Under the pieces are notes generated by a model, which was not told the DNA's origin, did not search any database, and saw only the letters and a program-made list of their open reading frames with translations. From Myxococcales bacterium (GTDB taxonomy: Bacteria; Myxococcota; Myxococcia; Myxococcales; Myxococcaceae), in NCBI GenBank assembly GCA_030681895.1, contig JAUXRI010000203.1, forward strand, positions 1 through 64,000: DNA of 64,000 nucleotides, in the 5' to 3' direction. Shown one piece after another: positions 1 to 8,308 of the stretch. The first letter of the stretch is position 1, and each line of letters opens with the position of its first letter. Position numbers and translations under genes: made by a program.

Positions 1-549
1 GGTGGTGGTGGTGGTGGCGGGATGGACGCAGGCGGCGGAGCTGACGCGGGCTTCACCTGCGACGGGTATGACGGCGGCGTTCACCCCGGCTACACCCGGC
101 CCGATGGCGGCCCCCTCGCGCTCGGCTGTGATGGCGAGCCCATCGACGCGGTGTTCATCGAGTCGGGCTCTGCGACGAAGCTCAGCGTCTGCGGCACGGT
201 CGAGCTGTCGGAGCCTGCGACGATGCCGGTGTTCCCGCGCAGCTCGTTTCGTGGAGCGTTCACCGTCAAGCAGCTGAGCGGCATCTGTTGCACCGAGCTG
301 CGGTGCCTGAGGAACCCCAGCCGCGTCAGCTATCGCTTCGAGCTCGAGGCCGGTGGTGCGGTGTCCATCGGTGCCGGTGCGCGGAGCGACGACTACTCGT
401 ATTCGCAGTTCGGCTACTTCGCGGGGACTTCGTCGATGCCCCTCACCAGCCACGACGCAGGCACGGTGTTGGTCCTCGACGCAGGGATGGCCGCGCTCCG
501 TGGAGTCGACTTCGGCGTGGGTCGCGGCAAACGTGACGGCGACCCCTGA
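1..549 (+). CDS. 3' part of a secreted Gly-rich hypothetical protein
   Basis: The reading frame is open from the first base of the window and stops at 547-549, so the N-terminus lies outside. The visible part starts with a poly-glycine run (GGT repeats), followed by Asp-Ala-Gly-rich sequence and about 150 residues of ordered, cysteine-containing sequence with a Cys-Cys pair (ICCTELRC). Gly/DAG linkers of this kind follow the lipobox in several other lipoproteins of this window, so this is probably the body of another exported lipoprotein. I recognise no family. It is convergent with the pdxH-like gene, whose stop lies 3 bases away. Confidence 0.6.
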   Translation, partial: GGGGGGGMDAGGGADAGFTCDGYDGGVHPGYTRPDGGPLALGCDGEPIDAVFIESGSATKLSVCGTVELSEPATMPVFPRSSFRGAFTVKQLSGICCTELRCLRNPSRVSYRFELEAGGAVSIGAGARSDDYSYSQFGYFAGTSSMPLTSHDAGTVLVLDAGMAALRGVDFGVGRGKRDGDP

Positions 550-552
550 CGA

Positions 553-1140
553 CTACGGGAACAGCTGGCCCGTCTCCCACGCGTCGCCGCGCTTCTCGTA
601 CACGTCGCGCCAGTGCAGCCGAAATGGGTGCGCCTTCCAGAACTCGATATGCTGCGGCTTCACGCGAAAGCCGCTCCAATGTGACGGCCGCGGCACGGGC
701 TTGCCCTCGTGCTGCTTCGTGAGCTCGGCGAGGCGCTGCTCGAGCACCGCCCTCGACGGCAACGGCTGGCTCTGCAGCGACGCCCACGCGCCCAGCTGCG
801 ACTCGCGCGGCCTGCTGGCGAAGTAGGCGTCGGCCTCGGCGTCACTGACGACCTCGAGCGCGCCTTCGATGCGCACCTGCGTGTCGAGCGCGGGCCAGTG
901 GAAGTTGAGCGCCGCTACCTTCGTCGCGTGCCCGTCACGGCCCTTTCGAGACTGATGGTTCGTGTAGAAGACGAAGCCCTGCTCGTCGAAGTCCTTCATC
1001 AGCACGACGCGCAGGGACGGCCGGCCGTTCGCATCGACGGTGGCGAGGCTCATCGCGTTCGGGTCCTTCGGCTGCGCCTGCTTCGCTTGCTCGAAGAGGG
1101 CGCCGAAGCGGGTGAAGGGTTCGCTCCACGGGGCGTTCAT
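553..1140 (-). CDS. pdxH: pyridoxamine 5'-phosphate oxidase
   Basis: The 195-residue product matches the FMN-dependent PNP/PMP oxidase family, which oxidises pyridoxine or pyridoxamine 5'-phosphate to PLP in the cytosol. Visible family features are the N-terminal substrate and FMN-binding stretch with RVVLMK and GFVFYTNHQSRKG, the middle WPALDTQVRIEG block, the SRPRESQLGAWAS block, and the C-terminal HWRDVYEKRGDAWETGQLFP, equivalent to the RLH...W...RL.P ending of the family. I chose the ATG at 1138-1140 because the protein then begins MNAPWSEPF, close to the usual start, although the frame stays open 18 codons further. A -10-like TAGGCA lies 7 nt upstream. It is divergent from glgA. Confidence 0.93.
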   Translation of the reverse strand: MNAPWSEPFTRFGALFEQAKQAQPKDPNAMSLATVDANGRPSLRVVLMKDFDEQGFVFYTNHQSRKGRDGHATKVAALNFHWPALDTQVRIEGALEVVSDAEADAYFASRPRESQLGAWASLQSQPLPSRAVLEQRLAELTKQHEGKPVPRPSHWSGFRVKPQHIEFWKAHPFRLHWRDVYEKRGDAWETGQLFP

Positions 1141-1147
1141 GCGCACC

Positions 1148-1153
1148 TGCCTA
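1148..1153 (-). promoter_or_regulatory. -10-like hexamer TAGGCA before pdxH
   Basis: Read on the minus strand, TAGGCA ends 7 nt before the chosen pdxH ATG, and no purine-rich ribosome site lies between. The geometry matches the TAnnnT hexamers before several other genes here and would give a leaderless or near-leaderless transcript. The last base deviates from the T of the usual hexamer and no convincing -35 box is seen. Confidence 0.25.
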
Positions 1154-1214
1154 CATCTTTCTTCATTTGAATTCTCACCGCGTCGAAGGAGCATGAAGCC
1201 CGTCTCATTCCCTC

Positions 1215-2651
1215 GTGCGCATTCTCTTCCCCGCCAGCGAAGTCGTGCCGTTCTCGAAGACGGGAGGGCTCGCCGACGTTTCGGGCGCGCTGCCGATCGT
1301 GCTGGCGGAGCGCGGGCACGAGGTGCGCGTCGTGACGCCGCTGTACCGCACGGTGTCTCGCGAGCAGCTGCGCGAGACGGGGCGAACGTTCACGCTCCAG
1401 TTCCCGTTCGGTGACGTCGTCGTTCGCACCTGGGAGGCGTCGCTCCACGAGCGCGCCACCGTCGTGTTTCTCGACGTGCCTCAGCTCTTCGACCGCGAGC
1501 AACTCTACGGAGACGCGCGCGGCGACTACTCCGACAACGCGCGGCGCTTCGCGGTGCTCTCGATGGCGGCGCTCACCGATGCCCAGGCGGTCGGCTTCGA
1601 GCCCGACATCCTCCACTGCCACGACTGGCAGACAGGGCTCGCGCCGATGGCGCTCCGACGTGGCTACGCGGGCGCCTTCCCGAAGACGAAGAGCGTGCTC
1701 ACCGTGCACAACCTCGCCTACCAGGGCGGCTTTCAGAAGAGCGAGCTGCCACAGCTGGGCATTCCGTGGAGTGACTTCTCTCCCGGCGGCGTCGAGTTCT
1801 GGGACCACCTGTCGATGCTCAAGACGGGCATCGTGTTCGCCGACGCGGTGACGACCGTCTCTCCCACGTACGCGAAGGAGATCTCGTCGCCACAAGACGG
1901 CATGGGCCTCGACGGCGTGCTGCGCGCGAAGCCGGGCGGCGTCATCGGCATCGTCAACGGCATCGACGAAAACGAGTGGAGCCCCGCGACCGACGTCTAT
2001 CTTCCGGCGCGTTTCTCGGACGCCGACCTCGCGGGCCGAGCCGTCTGCCGCTCGACGCTGCTCGAGACGATGCGACTGCAGCCACCAGCCGACGGAATGC
2101 CGCTCTTCGGCGTCATCGGCCGCATGGTGGAGCAAAAGGGCGCGGACCTGCTCCACGCGGCGCTTCCGGTCTTCCTCGAGCACGGCGCGGCGGTCGTCGT
2201 CCTCGGCAGCGGCGCGGCGAAGCTGGAGCAGGGGTGGAAGACGCTCGCGGCGCGCTACCCGCTGCGGGTGGGCGTGAAGCTCGGCTACGACACCGGCCTC
2301 GCGCACCTCATCGAAGCAGGCAGTGACTTTTTCCTGATGCCGTCGCGCTTCGAGCCGTGCGGTCTCAATCAGATGTACTCGCAGCGCTACGGCTGCGTGC
2401 CCATCGTTCATGCGGTCGGAGGTCTGGTGGACACGGTGCAGGACGTGCGGCGCGGCGAAGGCACCGGCATCAGCTTCCGGGGTGCGACGGTCGAGGCGGT
2501 GCAGGGCGCGCTCCAGCGGGCGATGGAGCTGTACCAATCGAAGCAGACGTTCCTCGAGGTACAGCGCCGCGGCATGCGCACGGACTTCTCGTGGGACGCG
2601 TCGGCCGCCCGCTACGAAGCCGTCTACGCCGAGCTGGCGGAGCGCGGATGA
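1215..2651 (+). CDS. glgA: glycogen synthase (ADP-glucose type, GT5)
   Basis: The 478-residue product is almost exactly the length of bacterial GlgA (477 in E. coli). It transfers glucose from ADP-glucose to a growing alpha-1,4-glucan. The N-terminus MRILFPASEVVPFSKTGG carries the KTGGL loop (K15) that contacts ADP-glucose. HNLAYQG and GIVNGIDENEWSP are typical of the first domain, and PSRFEPCGLNQMYSQRYG holds the catalytic-region glutamate (E380). The GTG at 1215 is chosen because it gives the canonical N-terminus; an ATG 22 bases upstream is in another frame. The stop overlaps the next start (ATGA). No other glycogen gene lies in the window. Confidence 0.95.
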   Translation: MRILFPASEVVPFSKTGGLADVSGALPIVLAERGHEVRVVTPLYRTVSREQLRETGRTFTLQFPFGDVVVRTWEASLHERATVVFLDVPQLFDREQLYGDARGDYSDNARRFAVLSMAALTDAQAVGFEPDILHCHDWQTGLAPMALRRGYAGAFPKTKSVLTVHNLAYQGGFQKSELPQLGIPWSDFSPGGVEFWDHLSMLKTGIVFADAVTTVSPTYAKEISSPQDGMGLDGVLRAKPGGVIGIVNGIDENEWSPATDVYLPARFSDADLAGRAVCRSTLLETMRLQPPADGMPLFGVIGRMVEQKGADLLHAALPVFLEHGAAVVVLGSGAAKLEQGWKTLAARYPLRVGVKLGYDTGLAHLIEAGSDFFLMPSRFEPCGLNQMYSQRYGCVPIVHAVGGLVDTVQDVRRGEGTGISFRGATVEAVQGALQRAMELYQSKQTFLEVQRRGMRTDFSWDASAARYEAVYAELAERG

Positions 2652-3790
2652 GACGTCGTCGATGGCTGGCCGTCCCCGTGGGCCTGGTCGCCGTGGTGCT
2701 CGTGCTGCTCGTCGTCACGACCCAGGGCTGTGCGTCGTTCGGTGGCATCGCGGAAGGGCAGCGGCTGGTGCGTATGCAGGCCTCGACGCACTGGCGCGAC
2801 GGCACCTTCGTCAACGACGAGGCGACCGAGGTGATGCAGGAGGGCGGCTACGGCACGCTGACGCAGTGGCTCTCGTCCGACGTGATGCGCGTGCCGTCGT
2901 GTCAGCTGCCGATGGTGAAAGACGTCGCCGCGCGCCTGGCGAAGCCGGTCGGCTCGGGCCTGCGCGTCACCTGGCTCGGGCACTCCACCACGCTCGTCGA
3001 GCTCGATGGCGCCGTCATTCTTACCGACCCGATGTTCAGCGAGCGCGCGTCGCCGTCGACGCTCGCCGGTCCGAAGCGCTTCCACCCGCCACCGCTGGCG
3101 CTGGAGGACCTGCCGCGCATCGACGCCGTCGTCGTCTCGCACGACCACTACGATCACCTCGACATGCGCAGCATTCAGGCGCTCGCGAAGAAGGGCGTGC
3201 CCATTCACGTCGGCCTCGGCGCCGGCGCCCACCTCGAGGCGTGGGGCGTGCCGGCGGCGCAGATCGTCGAGCTCGAGTGGTGGCAGGAACACAAGCTCCC
3301 CAACGGCGTCGTCATCGCCTCGACCCCCGCGCGACACTTCTCGGGGCGGCGCGGCTTCGGCAACAACCGCGTCTTGTGGACCTCGTGGACGCTGGTCGGC
3401 CCCGCGCACCGCGTCTTCTTCAGCGGCGACACCGGGCTGACCGAGCAATTCAAGTCGGTGCGCGAGAAGTACGGCCCGTTCGACGTCTCGATGCTCGAGA
3501 TCGGCCAGTGGCACCCGGCGTGGGGCGCCATTCACCTTGGGCCGAAGGGTGCGCTCGAGGCCCACGCGATGCTCGGCGCGACGCACCTGGTGCCGATTCA
3601 CTGGGCGACGTTCGAGCTCGGCCTGCACGCGTGGAACGAGCCGCCCGAGACGTTGGTGACCGAAGGCGAGAAGACCGGTGTGTCGGTGGTCACGCCGATG
3701 CTGGGCCAGCCCGTCGAGCCGCTTGCCGGTGAGAAGGGGAGCACCTGGTGGAGGACGCTGCCTCCGCTCGCGCCAACCTGCCCACCGTGA
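2648..3790 (+). CDS. metallo-beta-lactamase-fold hydrolase, NAPE-PLD/UlaG-like, membrane-anchored
   Basis: The 380-residue protein starts with a basic stretch and a hydrophobic segment (about residues 7-24) ending in TTQGC, which could be a TM anchor or a weak lipobox. The metal-binding SHDHYDHLD motif (H165, H167, D169, H170) follows, then HFSGRRGFGNN, FFSGDTG and a C-terminal PIHWATFELGLHAWNEP. This order and the RFHPPPLALEDLP stretch resemble the NAPE-phospholipase D/UlaG branch of the superfamily, which binds one or two metal ions. The substrate cannot be read from sequence. It overlaps glgA by 4 bases (ATGA), so it is probably co-transcribed, but no functional link to glycogen is evident. 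Confidence 0.85.
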   Translation: MRRRRWLAVPVGLVAVVLVLLVVTTQGCASFGGIAEGQRLVRMQASTHWRDGTFVNDEATEVMQEGGYGTLTQWLSSDVMRVPSCQLPMVKDVAARLAKPVGSGLRVTWLGHSTTLVELDGAVILTDPMFSERASPSTLAGPKRFHPPPLALEDLPRIDAVVVSHDHYDHLDMRSIQALAKKGVPIHVGLGAGAHLEAWGVPAAQIVELEWWQEHKLPNGVVIASTPARHFSGRRGFGNNRVLWTSWTLVGPAHRVFFSGDTGLTEQFKSVREKYGPFDVSMLEIGQWHPAWGAIHLGPKGALEAHAMLGATHLVPIHWATFELGLHAWNEPPETLVTEGEKTGVSVVTPMLGQPVEPLAGEKGSTWWRTLPPLAPTCPP

Positions 3791-3794
3791 CTGC

Positions 3795-3800
3795 TACGCT
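3795..3800 (+). promoter_or_regulatory. -10-like TACGCT, leaderless geometry
   Basis: TACGCT, preceded by TGC (an extended -10 look), ends 6 nt before the ATG at 3807. Transcription would start at or next to the start codon. There is no ribosome binding site in the gap and no clear -35 box. Confidence 0.35.
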
Positions 3801-3806
3801 GCGCCG

Positions 3807-4079
3807 ATGGCCAAACGAACCAAGCGCACGACTCGTATTGCCTCGGTCGCACTCCTCAGCACCACCGTCTTCGCCAACCCGCCACCGAAGCTCGAGAAGG
3901 CGCCCCCGGACGTCATCGTCAACCGGCCGAACCCTGCGTATGACGCCAGGCCCGTCGATGCAGGGACGTCCGTGACGGTCGCGCCGAGTCCACCTGCGCC
4001 ACGCGTCACCATCAACCGGATGCCCGTGCCGATGCAGGAACCGGCCGATGCCGGCGTTCGTGAACTCAAGAAGAAGTGA
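3807..4079 (+). CDS. small secreted proline-rich protein
   Basis: The 90-residue product has a basic N-terminus (MAKRTKRTTR), a short hydrophobic stretch (IASVALLSTTVFA) that looks like a signal peptide with likely cleavage after FA, then a proline-, valine- and aspartate-rich mature part with a repeated DAG motif and a KKK tail. The mature chain looks disordered. I recognise no family. The ATG is supported by the signal peptide and by the -10-like hexamer just upstream. It is a plausible exported peptide of unknown role. Confidence 0.55.
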   Translation: MAKRTKRTTRIASVALLSTTVFANPPPKLEKAPPDVIVNRPNPAYDARPVDAGTSVTVAPSPPAPRVTINRMPVPMQEPADAGVRELKKK

Positions 4080-4105
4080 CCTGACCCCGGGCAGGTAGCC
4101 CGTCC

Positions 4106-4133
4106 TTGCTCCATCACGCCTGTCGACTACTGT
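4106..4133 (+). promoter_or_regulatory. promoter candidate TTGCTC-N16-TACTGT
   Basis: TTGCTC (4106-4111) and TACTGT (4128-4133) are 16 nt apart, an acceptable housekeeping-sigma arrangement. The hexamer overlaps the upstream GTG at 4132, so the kinase more likely starts at the in-frame GTG at 4144, 10 nt after the hexamer. Confidence 0.4.
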
Positions 4134-4143
4134 GCATCGTGTC

Positions 4144-5061
4144 GTGGCGCAGGAAACCGAGCTCGGTGGCTACCAACTCGTAGGACGTCTTGCCGTGGGC
4201 GGGATGGCCGAGGTCTATCAGGCCAAGCCGAGAACGACGACGCAGCGCAGCCCCGGTGAGCCCGAAGACATCGTCATCAAGCGGCTGCTGCCGAGCTACC
4301 GGAACGACGCGGCGTGGGTGAAGCAGTTCGTCGACGAAGCGAAGCTCACCGTTCGCCTCCGTCACCCCAACATCGTTCGCACCTACCGCTGCTTCAAAGC
4401 GGGCAGCGACTACCTCATGGTGCAGGAGCTCGTCGCAGGCCGGACGCTCCAGTACATGATGGATGCGTTCAAGCAGGCCGGGCAGATGCTCCCGATGTCG
4501 GCCTCGACGTACATCGGCATCTGCCTGATGAAGGCCCTCGACTACATCCATCGCGCGAAGGTCGGTGAGGGCGGCGCCACCATCGTGCACCGCGACGTGA
4601 ACCCGGCGAACATCCTCCTGAGCGTCGCGGGTGACGTGAAGCTGACCGACTTCGGCGTGGCCGAGGTGGAAGGCGTGATGCGAGGCGAGCAGGGCGCGCT
4701 GCGCGGCACCATCTCGTACATGAGCCCCGAGGCCGTGCTCGGGCAGGCCGTCGACCACCGCGCCGACATCTTCGCGGCCGGCACGATTCTCTGGGAGCTC
4801 TTCACCGGCCAACGCCTCTTCGCGGGCGCGAGCGAGATGGAGATGATGCACAAGGTACGTGACTGCCGCGTGCCCTCCGTTCACTTCCACAACCGCGAAG
4901 CGCCCGACATGGCCGCGTCCATCATTCGCCGCGCCGTGCTCGCCGATCGCGCGCTGCGCTTCCAGACCGCTGCCGAGATGGCCAAGGCGCTCGAGGTGCT
5001 GGCGCGACGCAACGGCTGGCCCACGACGGTCGACGCGCTGACGCCGCTGCTGGGCGGGTGA
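4144..5061 (+). CDS. serine/threonine protein kinase, catalytic domain only
   Basis: The roughly 305-residue Hanks-type kinase has almost nothing beyond the catalytic domain. Visible are the glycine-rich loop GRLAVGGMAEVYQ, the ATP-anchoring lysine in IVIKRLLP, the catalytic loop HRDVNPANILL (about residue 149), DFGVAE in place of DFG-x-A-K, and SPEAV as the APE equivalent. HRDvxPxNIL is common in myxobacterial kinases. It has no TM segment or sensor domain, so it is probably cytosolic and activated by a partner. I prefer the GTG at 4144 to the one at 4132 because a -10-like element overlaps the latter. The stop overlaps the next gene (GTGA), suggesting co-expression with the lipoprotein. Confidence 0.9.
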   Translation: MAQETELGGYQLVGRLAVGGMAEVYQAKPRTTTQRSPGEPEDIVIKRLLPSYRNDAAWVKQFVDEAKLTVRLRHPNIVRTYRCFKAGSDYLMVQELVAGRTLQYMMDAFKQAGQMLPMSASTYIGICLMKALDYIHRAKVGEGGATIVHRDVNPANILLSVAGDVKLTDFGVAEVEGVMRGEQGALRGTISYMSPEAVLGQAVDHRADIFAAGTILWELFTGQRLFAGASEMEMMHKVRDCRVPSVHFHNREAPDMAASIIRRAVLADRALRFQTAAEMAKALEVLARRNGWPTTVDALTPLLGG

Positions 5062-5516
5062 GGCATATGCGCTGGGTGCTGGCGCTGCTGCTCCTGGCCG
5101 GGTGCCGCCGCGTGCCTGCCGCCGACGTGGCTTCGGCGCTCGAGGTCTCGAACCTCACCCTCTCGTTTCCGCGCGAGGAGCAGGGTGACCTGTTCTTCGA
5201 GGTGCTGCTGCCGCGTCAGGTGGCGCGCATCACCACGTTGCGCTGGGAGCTCTTCATCGGCCCGCGCCGCTTCGCCGAGGGCGTCGTCCTGGCGCCCGAC
5301 ATCACGAGCGATGCAGGTGGGCGGCGTCGCGCGCGCGTCGAAGCGCCGCTCGTCTACCGGCACCTCGGGTGGCGCGAGGGCAGCACGTGGCTCGACGTCG
5401 GCCTCAAGGGTGACGTGCAGCCGTTCGGCGCCGACGAGGGCGGGCGGCTGGGTTTTCGTGTCAGGCAGCAGTTGTTGGTGACGGCCGCGCCAGTGCTCGA
5501 CGAGCGGGGCGAGTAA
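5058..5516 (+). CDS. small lipoprotein, possibly LEA type 2-like
   Basis: The 152-residue product begins with a signal peptide ending in the lipobox LLAGC; a second in-frame start (ATG at 5067) gives a shorter leader. The mature part is beta-rich (LEVSNLTLSFPREEQGDLFF, WELFIGPRRFAEGVV), with alternating hydrophobic strands that recall the LEA-2/WHy fold found in many myxobacterial lipoproteins; this is inference from pattern only. The start overlaps the kinase stop by 4 bases, so it is probably translated from the same message. Role unknown. Confidence 0.7.
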   Translation: MRHMRWVLALLLLAGCRRVPAADVASALEVSNLTLSFPREEQGDLFFEVLLPRQVARITTLRWELFIGPRRFAEGVVLAPDITSDAGGRRRARVEAPLVYRHLGWREGSTWLDVGLKGDVQPFGADEGGRLGFRVRQQLLVTAAPVLDERGE

Positions 5517-5568
5517 CGCGAGGAGGGCCGTCGGCCATCGACATCGGCGCCTTCGTGCCAGGGGGCGC

Positions 5569-5832
5569 ATGCTGATTCAGATTTGCGACGCCAGCGTCGA
5601 TCGGAACCGCTCGAGGAGCCCGCGCGGCAAGGCTTGTTGAAGTGGCGCGCGCGAACAACAGCCGCGACGGCATCACCGGTCTCCTGCTCTCCGGCAACCG
5701 GTCACTTCGTGCAGGTCATCGAGGGAGACGAGGCGCCGGTCGCTGCGCTCTACGCGAGGATCCTGGCCGACAGCAGACACCGACAGGTCTTCCAGCTGTA
5801 CCGCGACGTAGCGGCCGGCGAGCTGCTCGACG
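5569..5832 (+). pseudogene. decayed BLUF blue-light sensor gene
   Basis: Fragments of a BLUF domain appear in order but in shifting frames: MLIQICDAS (frame of 5569), SEPLEEPARQGLL (next frame), VEVARANNSRDGITGLLLSGN (third frame), then GHFVQVIEGDEAPVAALYAR and ADSRHRQVFQLYRD back in the second frame. At least three frameshifts are needed; one is an extra C in the GGCAACCGGTCAC stretch. The flavin-contacting tyrosine expected in the IxYxS motif is Asp (TGCGACGCC for TGCTACGCC), while the conserved glutamine in FVQVIEG is kept. The remnant runs into the stop of the convergent glycosyltransferase gene. It was probably a small photoreceptor, now non-functional; sequencing indels could explain part of the damage but not the lost tyrosine. 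Confidence 0.75.
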
Positions 5833-7227
5833 TCACTGCCTCCTCGCGAGCACCCAGCCGCGCGCGCGGCCAACCTCGGTGAAGTCTCCAGCTGCTGGCC
5901 ACAACGCCTCCTCGACGAGCGCCCACTCGAGCCCTGCCTCACCGAGGGCCCTGACGTGAACGGGCACCAGTCGCCGCTCAGCCGACAGCGCCGACAAGGT
6001 TGGCCATGGGCTGTCGGTGGCCACCACCTCGAGGCTCGAACCCGGGGCCAGCTGGTCGAACGCCGCGGCCAGTTCGCTCGACATCACGCACGGTGGCCCA
6101 CTGAAGAACCGGGCGACTCCCATCGGGCCGGCGACCAGCCCGAGCACGCCCAGGGCCGCGAGCACCAGCGCGACCGGGCGAGCCGAGCGGCGCGCGATGA
6201 GCCGCTCGAGCGCGGGCCCGAGCACCACGCCGCTCAACAGCGCCATCAGCGGAAACGAGACGAAGGCGTGGTGCGCCACCTTTCTCGCAGGCAACGAGAG
6301 ACCGACCAGGAGGGTGGCCGCGGCTACGCCAGCCACCCACAGCGCGCGACGATGCGGTGCGCTCGACTCGCCGACGAGCCGTCGCTTCAGGCCGGGGAGC
6401 ATGCACGCGATGAGCGCGAGCCCGGGCCAGAACATCTCGAAGACCTTGCCCACCGTGAAGAACCGGCCGCCGTCGCCGTCGCTGCGGGCACCGGTGAGCG
6501 ACGCGAGCACCTGGCTGCGGCCGTACGATTCGAGCCAGTCGGGTGACAGGGCGACGAAGCCGGCGACCGGCGCCACGGCCAGGGTGATGGCCAGCCCACT
6601 CCCCATCGCGACCGTGAAGGACCGGTCGACGAGCACGCGCGCGAGCCAGAGCGCTCCGGGGGTCATCAGGCCGAAGGGCCCCTTGGCGGCCACGCCCACC
6701 AGGGTGCCAGCGAAGGTGAGCGTCACCAGCAGCGCGTCGGGCTTCGGCCGCGTCAGGCCCGCCATCGTGAGCGCCGCGCCAAGCAGCAGCGGCACATCGA
6801 GCAACGTGAGCGACGCGAGGAAGAAGAAGTTCTGCGTGAGGGCGAGGGTCGTCATCGCGAGCGCCGCGGCGCCCGGGCCCGCCAGTGACTTCGCCGACCG
6901 CCCCACCAGCCACACGGTGAGCGCAGACAGGCCGAGCTGAAGCACCGGGAGCGCGCCCTCTCCGAAGACGCGGATGACGAGCGCCATCGGCCAGAACCCA
7001 AAGGGCAGGTGCTCGAAGAAGCGCGGGTAGGCCGTCGGCAGGTAGCGCAGGTCCGTCCACCCGCTGTCGGCGGCGAGGTGGCGCGCGATGACGCGATAGA
7101 GGTTGGCGTCAGAGATGTCGACGTGACGGAAGAAGCGCGTCGAGGCCCAACAGCCGAACACCACGAGGGGCAGCCACGTCAGCGCACGCTGCCATCGGTC
7201 GACGCTGCGCACGCCTTCGTCACCCAC
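5833..7227 (-). CDS. integral-membrane glycosyltransferase, GT39/ArnT-like
   Basis: The 464-residue polytopic protein has about ten hydrophobic segments. An early extracytoplasmic loop carries Asp (HVDISDANLYRVIARHL), in the place where the PMT/ArnT (GT-C) superfamily keeps its catalytic acidic residue, followed by YPRFFEHLPFGFWP. The family moves sugars from polyprenyl-phosphate donors to lipids or proteins on the outer face of the inner membrane. It is the last gene of a three-gene minus-strand operon and overlaps the preceding gene by 8 bases. The C-terminal 100 residues look soluble. Donor and acceptor are unknown. Confidence 0.75.
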   Translation of the reverse strand: MGDEGVRSVDRWQRALTWLPLVVFGCWASTRFFRHVDISDANLYRVIARHLAADSGWTDLRYLPTAYPRFFEHLPFGFWPMALVIRVFGEGALPVLQLGLSALTVWLVGRSAKSLAGPGAAALAMTTLALTQNFFFLASLTLLDVPLLLGAALTMAGLTRPKPDALLVTLTFAGTLVGVAAKGPFGLMTPGALWLARVLVDRSFTVAMGSGLAITLAVAPVAGFVALSPDWLESYGRSQVLASLTGARSDGDGGRFFTVGKVFEMFWPGLALIACMLPGLKRRLVGESSAPHRRALWVAGVAAATLLVGLSLPARKVAHHAFVSFPLMALLSGVVLGPALERLIARRSARPVALVLAALGVLGLVAGPMGVARFFSGPPCVMSSELAAAFDQLAPGSSLEVVATDSPWPTLSALSAERRLVPVHVRALGEAGLEWALVEEALWPAAGDFTEVGRARGWVLARRQ

Positions 7228-8308
7228 GGAACGCCTCGACCCGCGCGACGTCGACGCGAAACGCCTCGAAGGCGAGTACGGCCCACGCCATCAGGGCGGC
7301 CGCGAGGCGTTGATACGGGTGCAGCGGAACGCAGAGGAGCACCGCCAGCCCGAGCGTCAACGGCCAGCGACGAAGGCCGGTCGCGACGAGGGCCTGCGCC
7401 GCCGCGGGGAGCACGATGACGTACGAGTAGTCCTTGAAGCGGGGCAGCGCGAGGCTCCACGCCAACAGGATGAGGCCGGCGCTGAGCTCGTGCCCCGGCT
7501 GACGCCTCACCGCTGCGGCGGTCAGACCCATGACGAGCGCTGCGAACACGGCCCAGCCTGCCGTCGCCGCACCCCCGACTCCGACGGTGTCACGTAGCCA
7601 CGCCAGCAGCGTCGGGTTCTGGGGCCCGCGCTCATCGAGCGCCATGGCGTTGACGACGAAGGTGCTCCACGACGCCGGCGCGAAGGCCCAGGCCGCGCCG
7701 AGCACTGCGGTGACTGCCGAGGCCGCAAGCACCGCGTGACGCCTCAGCACGACGAGCAACGCCAGCGGAGTCACCTTGAAGGCCCCGGCGAGCGCCAGCA
7801 GCCCGACGAAGGCGACCGGGCGGGAGGCCCGCCACTGCAGCAGCGCAAGCCACACGAAGAGCGCCTCGAACACGGCGATGTTGCCCGCCATGAGGTCGAC
7901 TCGGAGCGCGAGGCGAAAGCCGACCAGCGACAGCACCAGGGTCAGCCCGAAGGTGAGGGGCTCGTGCCGGAACCACGCCCGCCAGACGAAGGCCAGCCCG
8001 AGGAGCGCGAGGCCCTTGGCGGCGAGCCAGGTGTGCTGGAGCGTTTCCCAGTCGAGTCTCGCCAGCAGACGCGCCCACGGCCGGGAGAAGGGGGAATAGA
8101 CGAAGGGCGTCGACGCGCCGAAACGAGCCAGCGTGTGCGGGTCGGTCGGGTCGAGGCCCTCGGCCAGCGCGCGGCCGGCCGCATGGTAGGCGAGCAGGTC
8201 GCCGTGATGCCGCCCTTCTCGCTCCATTACCCAGGGGACGTACGCGAAGCCGGCGATGAGGCAGAGCCAGCCTGCGGCGACCACCAGGGTCGTCCGTCGT
8301 GCCTTCAC
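7220..8308 (-). CDS. integral-membrane mannosyltransferase-like protein, GT87/DUF2029
   Basis: The 362-residue polytopic protein starts MKARRTTLVVAAGWLC when the GTG at 8306-8308 is used. That start overlaps the preceding stop in a GTGA arrangement, which is why I prefer it to the upstream ATG. The loop GDLLAYHAAGRALAEGLDPT after the first TM segment and FVYSPFSRPWARLL are the hallmarks of the DUF2029/GT87 family, polyprenyl-phosphate-mannose-dependent alpha-mannosyltransferases in actinobacteria. At least eight further hydrophobic segments follow, with PRFKDYSYVIVLP near the end. With the GT39-like gene downstream it may decorate a lipid or envelope polysaccharide; this is inference. Confidence 0.78.
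   Translation of the reverse strand: MKARRTTLVVAAGWLCLIAGFAYVPWVMEREGRHHGDLLAYHAAGRALAEGLDPTDPHTLARFGASTPFVYSPFSRPWARLLARLDWETLQHTWLAAKGLALLGLAFVWRAWFRHEPLTFGLTLVLSLVGFRLALRVDLMAGNIAVFEALFVWLALLQWRASRPVAFVGLLALAGAFKVTPLALLVVLRRHAVLAASAVTAVLGAAWAFAPASWSTFVVNAMALDERGPQNPTLLAWLRDTVGVGGAATAGWAVFAALVMGLTAAAVRRQPGHELSAGLILLAWSLALPRFKDYSYVIVLPAAAQALVATGLRRWPLTLGLAVLLCVPLHPYQRLAAALMAWAVLAFEAFRVDVARVEAFRG

Noticed and set aside
1193-1414. ATG-started frame just upstream of glgA with a good AAGGAG site
   Set aside because: It is in a different frame from glgA and lacks any domain. The GTG at 1215 gives the canonical GlgA N-terminus. The AAGGAG may still aid initiation.
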